Positions 58,060 through 64,000 of a stretch of 64,000 nt of DNA are shown here, piece by piece. Within the stretch, counting starts at the first letter, position 1. Every line of letters starts with the position of its first letter. The notes under the pieces are model-generated. The model made no database searches. It worked only from the letters and a program-made list of their open reading frames with translations, and was not told the origin of the DNA. The DNA is taken from the NCBI GenBank assembly GCA_036924085.1, contig JAVGWX010000003.1, positions 117,487,264-117,551,263 on the forward strand, given 5' to 3'. The position numbers were made by a program, and so were the translations under genes. The stretch is from Ariolimax columbianus. Lineage: Eukaryota > Mollusca > Gastropoda > Stylommatophora > Arionidae.

Positions 58060-59190
58060 ATTGACTATTAATTGAAGGAAAAGTGATGTAGTAGTCCATT
58101 AGGTGAGTTTTGATTCAGCTTCTAGCCCATGTAAGTTGCCATCATGCACATTGGCTTTCAATGGAGGATCAGGAAATAGCACACATGTGGAAGAATCAAA
58201 ATAAAGGATAGAGAGATGGCTGAATAAAATCTCATCAATAGAGGATCTATGAGTATGAAATATAAGATCCAGTTTCATACAGTCTGTTGGAGGCTGATAG
58301 GAAGGGGTGAGTGTGTCAGATTGAGAGATAGAAATGACACGCTGGAGGAAGAAGGTAAGGCTACCTGGAAAAGGCTGATATCAGGATCACTGTCACATTG
58401 TCTTCTGTTCCACTGATGATCGACACCGGTTTGGTCCTGAGAATTGTTTGACCTTCCTTATGGGATGCCTTAAACCTTTCCATTTGAATAAATTCTTTAC
58501 CTTAATGTAGGCTCTCTTGTATATTTCGCTCTTTCATTTTCCATCAATCCCCCTTTTCCCTTCCATCTTACTTTTTGTATATCTCTCTCTAATTATTATT
58601 AAATTTATGTGTTCATTTCTCTATACTTATATATATATTTGGTTCTGTAAGTACACATGTGTATGTTTTTATATAAAAGTATATGTGTGTCTCTTGATAC
58701 ATATATATGTATGTGTAGCGGTATGTGTTAGTGCATATACTCATTGGATCATGTATTATACGCATTTTGAAATGTGAGTAAGCATTCATTTGTACACATT
58801 TAATCATATTTGTGTTTTTGTGTAATCATTTCTTGTTTGGCATACTCTGTTCTAAGTGGCATAGCATGATCACACAATGTTGGCCACTATCTTGGCCAAC
58901 GGCTGCCATCATGCATCTGTTGTCCAGTTCATTTTATTTGTTTATGTTGTGCTTTGTTAGGTTTTTTTATCTCGTTTGTTCTTTGACCCTGACAAAGATC
59001 CTGTGGCTATAACGTGGGTTTCATTTTGTTTTGTCCCAGTGCGGTAACTTATGTAAAGGTAATGCCATGGATGAAATGTTAGAGACCACATTGTATCAGA
59101 AAACAGCTTTTTCATGAAATATGGTGGCCAGTTCCATTCTTCTCTGACTCTCCTCTCCTAACAGTAAGACGGGTACTTAATTTTTGTTGT
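58060..59190. other. No host exon recognised
   Basis: Contains a (TA)/(TG)-rich tract (58620-58740) and the repeat tail CCTGACAAAGATCCTGTGGC near 58985, also seen near 25020. Confidence 0.5.
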
Positions 59191-59196
59191 TGTTGC

Positions 59197-59430
59197 GTTT
59201 GCCTTATTTCTGTATTCTCCAAGGCGTTGTGCGTTACACTTCGGTTTTTATTTTGCCTTTGTCGCCCAGTGTATCCGGCTTCAGAATGCATTTGATGTAA
59301 GGGTCTACTTCTTCCTGCATTTTCTAAGGGTTTGCTTCCCCGGGATAACGGCCGGTGCTGTGATGGGGATTGAACCCAGTACCTTCGAGTTGTGAGCCGT
59401 ACCACTTAACCACTAGGCCACGCCGTCCCC
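59197..59430 (-). mobile_element. tRNA-derived SINE, family T3, full copy
   Basis: Minus strand: GGGGACGGCGTGGCCTAGTG (A box), CTGGGTTCAATCCCCATCAC (B box), then CTTAGAAAATGCAGGAAGAA and CCGGATACACTGGGCGACAA, ending in a CAACAAC-rich tail. Body shared with 48630-48905. Confidence 0.85.
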
Positions 59431-59564
59431 ATCCACATGTGTAAACAACAATTTGCAATTTACAAATAAAGATGCAAATTTAGCAAACATAAATTATTCT
59501 ACTGACTCAGAAATGTATACCATATACCTGCAAGAAATGTCATTTGCATTAGAATAACAGAGAG

Positions 59565-59565
<1 letters not shown>

Positions 59566-59609
<44 letters not shown>

Positions 59610-59645
59610 GTGAGTGAGTGAGAGAGAGAGAGAAAGAGAGAGAGT
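59566..59645. repeat. (GA)n microsatellite
   Basis: GAGAGAGA run with GAGTGAGTGAGTGA, 55 bp from the donor of the exon at 59701. Confidence 0.95.
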
Positions 59646-59700
59646 GACATGAGAAAATAACATCAAACATAAAACTGTTGGTTGAATAAGCTGGACTTAC

Positions 59701-59798
59701 CTATCTAATATAAAGTAATGAGAGATGGATATGAGCAAAATTATGATGCATTGGCAGAGAAGATGATCTGAAAACATGCTGTCATGTTTCCGAGAATA
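59701..59798 (-). CDS. Adenylyl cyclase exon (TM7)
   Basis: Encodes 32 codons plus two nucleotides. It begins YSRKHDSMFSDHLL, matching the AC5/6 segment KKYSRKVDPRFGAYV at the start of the second membrane domain, and continues into a hydrophobic helix (CQCIIILLISISHYFIL) equivalent to transmembrane helix 7. The acceptor tract is TTTCTTCCTCCAG and the donor is AG/GTAAGT. The phase-2 end completes a serine codon with the first base of the next exon. It is too short to stand out as an ORF and was found from expected phase and motif. A long (GA)n tract lies just downstream in the intron. Confidence 0.9.
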
Positions 59799-60517
59799 CT
59801 GGAGGAAGAAACAAATATTTGGAAGTATGAGAACCAAAATAATTAATTACCCTCATTATCATTGATATATTTCTTAGAATAACAAGCATAGCTGACATGA
59901 CACTGCTCCACAACTGAACAAATTAAGAAAGATTAAAAGGAGAAACCTCATCCATTGACTGAGACATAATGAACCAAATTATTTGTGCTTGTCTTTATTT
60001 TGTTGTTGTTCTAATTATACTTTGTTGTTCTTCTTTAAATCACCAAGAAAACAGAATATTCATGTTTCTGTTAGGGGTACTTCACATTAGTAGTGTTGTT
60101 TCTAGAGCTTGCTTTCACCCCAACTGGATGGCTAATCCACACTTGACAGACTTCAGTCTATATGAACATGAGGTGCATAAAGTCATATTATGCTATACTG
60201 TATTATTCACAACCAACATCACTGCATTCTGAGCAGACTGAGATTAGTCAATAACAACAGATGGTAAAGAGTATGGGTACTAATAATTCTAGTAGCTTGC
60301 TGACTGTACATACTTCTTCTCCAGGCTCTTGTGTCCAACCTCACTATATATTTCAGTCTGTATATTGTCAAATTATCAATTGCAGCATCACTATGCAAAA
60401 AACAATCATAAAATCCAATGAGCTGGAAAGTCTTCATTCAAAATTGCTGTTTGAAATTAGGGAGATCTGCTAGCCTTTTATGAATAACTTTTTTACAAGA
60501 GTACGAACAATATTTTT

Positions 60518-61102
60518 TTGTATGTCTTATTTTGCGACATAGCCCCCTTGCCTGGCAATACACTTGGTCCACCTATCCTGCTAGCAAAACAATTGTCTGT
60601 ATTATGCTCTCAGTCACTGGCAAAAGGTATTATTCCAGGGGATTGGATCGATGCAGGAGTGATTCCCTTATTTAAAAAGGGCAAAAAATCAGATCCAGCA
60701 AATTATAGACCGGTGAGTTTAGCGAGCATGGTCTGTAAATTGTTAGAGTCAATAATCAAAGAAAACATTGTAATGCATTTAGACAAATTTAATCTAATTA
60801 GAAATAATCAGCATGGGTTTACTAGAGGGAGATCATGCTTAACAAATCTAATAGAATTTATGGAGGAGGTTACCAAAATGATAGATAAAGGGGAGCCAGT
60901 GAACGTTATTTGTCTAGATTTTGCAAAGGCCTTTGATAGAGTACCTCATAAAAGATTATTTCGAAAGCTAAAATCACATGGAATAGGTGGGGAAGTTGCC
61001 AAATGGATTAAAAATTGGTTAACAGGAAGAAGGCAGAGGGTGGGCATAAATAAGCTTTATTTTTTGTTCGGAAAAAATTATGTTTTTACCCAAGAAAAGT
61101 GA
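60518..61102 (+). mobile_element. CR1/L2-like LINE, N-terminal half of RT
   Basis: 194-residue open frame: WIDAGVIPLFKKGKKSDPAN, YRPVSLASMVCKLLESII, NNQHGFTRGRSCLTNLIEF, VICLDFAKAFDRVPHKRLF (catalytic Asp), WIKNWLTGRRQRVGI. Stops before the FADD block. No stops inside, so fairly young. Confidence 0.88.
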
Positions 61103-61744
61103 AAGTAGCTAGATAAATGAAAACAATTATAAATATTAGTATATGTGCATGTTCTTGGATGATTGAAACTCATAAATGGATTCACTACGTGGGAATTACC
61201 AAGAAACAGACATCAAATGTCTTAGAACACCAGAATTTGGCTGTATTTAGAAATTTTAAAATAATCTTTTTAATTGTTTTTCTACAGTCACATTGTTAAA
61301 AATATAACGTCTACAAAATTATATAAACACAAATATATATTTTGCAATATATGTATTTACTTGAACAGTGCTTTCATTTATCTTTAAATTAATATATAAT
61401 TTATTAAAATCTGTTGAAAATTGAAAAAAACTGCAGCTGAAATTATAGACACATCTCTAGTCGAAAAATGTTAACAAACATTAATCTGGCCACAGAGTGT
61501 TTTTTATCCTGGTAGTTAATGAGTTAAATAAAGGTTCGCTGAAATAACATATGTTCCCATTGTGGCCAGAATACAATGGAATACACATATTTTACAAATG
61601 GATGTGAACATTTGTTCATGGGGATTTATAATTGCATAATCGTTTTTATTTTTAAACATTACTTTTTAAATGTTCTCCACATCAACACATTATTCAGTTC
61701 TAAACCAATACATGAATAACGTTATGGATTTCTATTGACCGTAA

Positions 61745-62703
61745 TAACTTAACTTAACGTCTTTATAATGGTTTAAAAGACCCTGTAGAGTCTGCATACA
61801 ACCAGTTTGATTTACATTCCCTTGCTCTAAAAGCTATGGGCATCTAATTTATTCTTAAATGCATTAACTGTCCCTGCCTCCACTACCTCCCCTGGCAATG
61901 TATTTCAAGTATTTACCACTCTCTGACTAAAAAAATATTTCCTAATATCTAATCTGGACTTCTCTTTAGTCAACTTGTAGCTATGCCCTCTTGTTATTGT
62001 GGGTGGCTGTATTTAAAAAAAACTTGTTATAGTCTAATTTATCCATTCCTCTGATCATCTTATAAACCTGTATTAAGTCACCACGAATTCTTCTCCGTTC
62101 TAGACATTGTAGGCCGGTTTTTCTGAGTCTTTCCTCATAACTGTAATTCTGGAATCCCACTATCAGCTTTGTCGCTCGTTTTCATATTCTTTCCAGCATG
62201 TTTATATCCCCTCTATGATAAGGACTCCACACCTGTACACAATACCCCAATCTAGGTCTAACTAATGCTTTTTACAGTTTGACTATAACTTCCTTGTTCC
62301 TATGTTTAATAGTTCTTTTTATCATACCTAACCTTGCATTTGCCTTTTTCACTGCTACCTTAACTTGCTCACTCACCTTACCTGTATGATTTATTATAAC
62401 CCCTAGGTCCCTTTCCTTATCTATCTTTCTAATATTGTTCTCTCCCATTCTGTAATTATGTTCCATATTGGATCTACCCATGTGGATGACTGTTTATTTT
62501 TCTACATTAAACTCCATTTGCTAGCTTACAGACCATTCTCGAATTGTATCTAAATCCGACCTCAATATATCCACTTCTGCTTTAGATGAGACACTACTGC
62601 ATAGTTTTGTGTCATTAGCAAATTTTGTAATCATGGATCCCATATCAATGTCCAAATCATTTATATATATCAAGAACAAAATTGGTCCCAAAACCAATCC
62701 ACA
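61745..62703 (-). mobile_element. CR1/L2-like LINE, C-terminal half and 3' end
   Basis: Minus strand: CGLVLGPILFLIYINDLDID, MITKFANDTKLCSS (FADD changed to FAND), YRMGENNIRKIDKERDLGVI, VKKANARLGMIKRTIKHRN, then broken VRPRLGYCVQVWSPYHRGDI. 5' truncated at 62703, where a piggyBac-like sequence begins. Confidence 0.88.
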
Positions 62704-63447
62704 AGGGAAGATGTTCTCAAAGTAACACCTAATGTGCAGTTGTTTTCACAGTATTCATATTTTACTGAAGGCATGTGATGTTGAAAACGTGCTAAAAAAT
62801 AAAAGCACCAATCAACATAAGCGTGAGTGTTTACAATTTACGCACACACAGAAAGAATGTTCCTGCTGTATTCATTAAATACACACACACACATTTATAT
62901 TATACACACTAGTATGGCTGTGCAGGATCTTGAACCTTTACTGGATTTGTGAACTGTTACTACCATTGCTTGGGACAAAAGAGGGCACCGCCCCCTCGTC
63001 AGTAGATTTAGTTTCACTTTCATCACTCGACCAATAACTAAGACTAGATAAAGAAATTGAAAAATCGCTATCAGAACGATCGATATCTTCATCATCACTA
63101 ATGCTAACAATAATATAATGTAACCATGACTGATCTTGTATTGTACAAGTTATATTTGGTCTGGCTGAAGGGGCATGGGCTAGATTCAAGGCTGTCCTCC
63201 ACAAAATAAATTTGGTTCCAAGTACAAAAATAAACATTTTTTTCAATGAAACACTCTAACTCTTCTGGAAATGAAAAGTGCAAAATCTGGACTTCTACCA
63301 ATAACCAAAATAAAACATTTAGGAGAACTAAGAATGGGAAAATATGTGATTTTGTGAACACAGTCACAGAAGCCGATATATCGGCTCCTTAGTTTTCTGG
63401 AAAAAACTGCAAACCTATGTATTGACTTGTGGGAGTGAATGAGTTAA
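62704..63447 (+). mobile_element. piggyBac-like non-autonomous element, copy 2
   Basis: Matches 18020-18737 over its length (for example TACACACTAGTATGGYTGTG, GGAGAACTAAGAATGGGAAA). Right end GGGAGTGAATGAGTTAA is the inverse of the left end of copy 1. The left end is missing; the CR1/L2 fragment abuts. Minus-strand Ser/Asp-rich frame: DDEDIDRSDSDFSISLSSLS. Confidence 0.7.
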
Positions 63448-63671
63448 AACCAAAAATTACAGCAACATGAGCAAAACTATGTATTTTAGGTCACTCTCAT
63501 AGCAAGCCAGACAGGAATTACACACGTATTCTGTGTTTCCTGAAGGCAACTCACTTACATAAGTAACTCAATTTCATAAACAAAAATTAACAAAAACTTT
63601 GAACCAGACATTGACCTCACTGAACTGTGCTGTATCAAAAACATTATTACAATGGACATGCAGAAGCTAAC

Positions 63672-63810
63672 CTTATACTCTATGCTCGTCTTGCGGAAGC
63701 GCATAAAAATTCCTTGCACGTGTTCTGCTCTCAAACGGTCTACACTGCGAGCATCAATAGCTCTGCTCAAATACTCATTGACTTCACTTTCAATGTCTTT
63801 ATTCTCTATT
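63672..63810 (-). CDS. Adenylyl cyclase exon (C1b to M2 linker)
   Basis: Encodes 46 residues after one leading nucleotide. It contains the linker motif LSRAIDARSVDRLRAEHV, which matches the conserved AC5/6 segment FLGRAIDARSIDRLRSEHV just before the second membrane domain. This linker is cytoplasmic and follows the regulatory C1b region. The acceptor is a good pyrimidine tract ending TTATTTCAG before the high-coordinate end. The donor is AAG/GTTAGC, weaker than the GTAAGT used by most other exons. Reading through the donor would add a short hydrophobic stretch and then stop, but the next exon starts with residues YSRKHD that align with AC6 YSRKVD, so splicing here is well supported. It is the most upstream exon in the window; its 5' partner lies beyond 64000. 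Confidence 0.95.
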
Positions 63811-63837
63811 CTGAAATAACAAAGAGAAGTTACTTGG

Positions 63838-63920
63838 TCAGGTCAGGTCATCCTGTAACCGGTAAGGTCGTTGGGGCACACATGAAGACATCCTCACAAT
63901 GCCACGCCACCCTTCTCTGT
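63838..63920 (-). mobile_element. RTE-like LINE 3' end relic
   Basis: GGTCATCCTGTAACCGGTAA, GGTCGTTGGGGCACACATGA and AGACATCCTCACAATGCCAC are the complement of the terminus at 7340-7397 and 11395-11467. Confidence 0.7.
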
Positions 63921-64000
63921 CAGTTACTTGGATAGATTCCTTTACAATTACAAAAGAGCTTGCTAGTTTAAATTAACACACTTACAAATAGAAAGAACTT

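Larger units (their letters stand above)
9278..63810 (-). other. Adenylyl cyclase gene, 3' half (11 exons found; 5' part outside window)
   Basis: Gene-level entry. The eleven minus-strand exons total 1504 nt. After one leading nucleotide they give 501 codons including the stop. All inferred introns are GT-AG and every phase junction matches (0, 2, 0, 0, 2, 0, 0, 0, 1, 0 after successive exons). Intron sizes are about 3.9, 2.7, 3.1, 7.8, 3.8, 19.6, 2.0, 4.9, 2.9 and 2.4 kb. The enzyme makes cAMP from ATP at the plasma membrane. The C2 half seen here pairs with a C1 half, not in the window, to form the active site. Similarity to AC5/6 is strongest in exons 1, 6, 8 and 10; some stretches (KPHYDIWG) recall AC3. 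I therefore call it AC5/6-like without assigning an isoform. The gene assignment is very secure; completeness of the loop between exons 4 and 5 is not. Confidence 0.95.

Noticed and set aside
60518..62703. One CR1/L2 element with an inverted 5' half (twin priming)
   Set aside because: The two halves are complementary in content, but the inverted 5' half lies on the 3' side of the other fragment, the wrong side for twin priming; they are better read as separate insertions.

Overview
The window is invertebrate nuclear DNA: AT-rich, intron-dominated, and packed with degraded retrotransposons, tRNA-derived SINEs and minisatellites. There is no prokaryotic gene organisation. The repeat mix (I-like, RTE-like and CR1/L2-like LINEs, several SINE-like families, piggyBac and mariner relics) together with the one host gene suggests a lophotrochozoan such as a mollusc. 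That placement is inference; nothing here fixes the species.

One host gene is recognisable. It is the 3' half of a membrane adenylyl cyclase of the AC5/6-like type, on the minus strand, running from about 63810 down to a stop codon at 9278. Eleven exons were found: 63672-63810, 59701-59798, 56947-57034, 53688-53804, 45757-45932, 41794-41935, 22052-22165, 19947-20093, 14796-14997, 11804-11928 and 9278-9433. All have AG/GT borders and matching phases, and they give one 500-residue frame. This covers the C1b/M2 linker, the six helices of the second membrane domain (M2), the whole C2 catalytic domain and the C terminus. The 5' half (N terminus, M1, C1) must lie beyond 64000. Coding sequence is about 2.4% of the window.

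Layout: 1-9277 lies downstream of the gene and holds LINE/SINE relics and the 65-bp and 25-bp arrays. 9278-22165 holds the C2 exons; the intron between 14998 and 19946 is built largely from a diverged tandem array related to the 3' edge of the adjacent exon and its splice donor, later hit by piggyBac-like elements, one of which carries a nested LINE. 22166-41793 is one 19.6-kb intron with an AT-rich degenerate array, (TA)n tracts, a 21-bp array and a 2.8-kb I-like LINE with a 12-bp target duplication. 41936-63671 holds the membrane-domain exons separated by introns with a CR1/L2 endonuclease fragment, a 2-kb minisatellite interrupted by a LINE, mariner relics and several SINEs.

Except for the cyclase, almost every long open frame belongs to a transposon or runs through a tandem repeat. 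The most unusual structure is the exon-edge-like array in the 14998-19946 intron, which places repeated GTAAGT decoy donors just downstream of the true donor.
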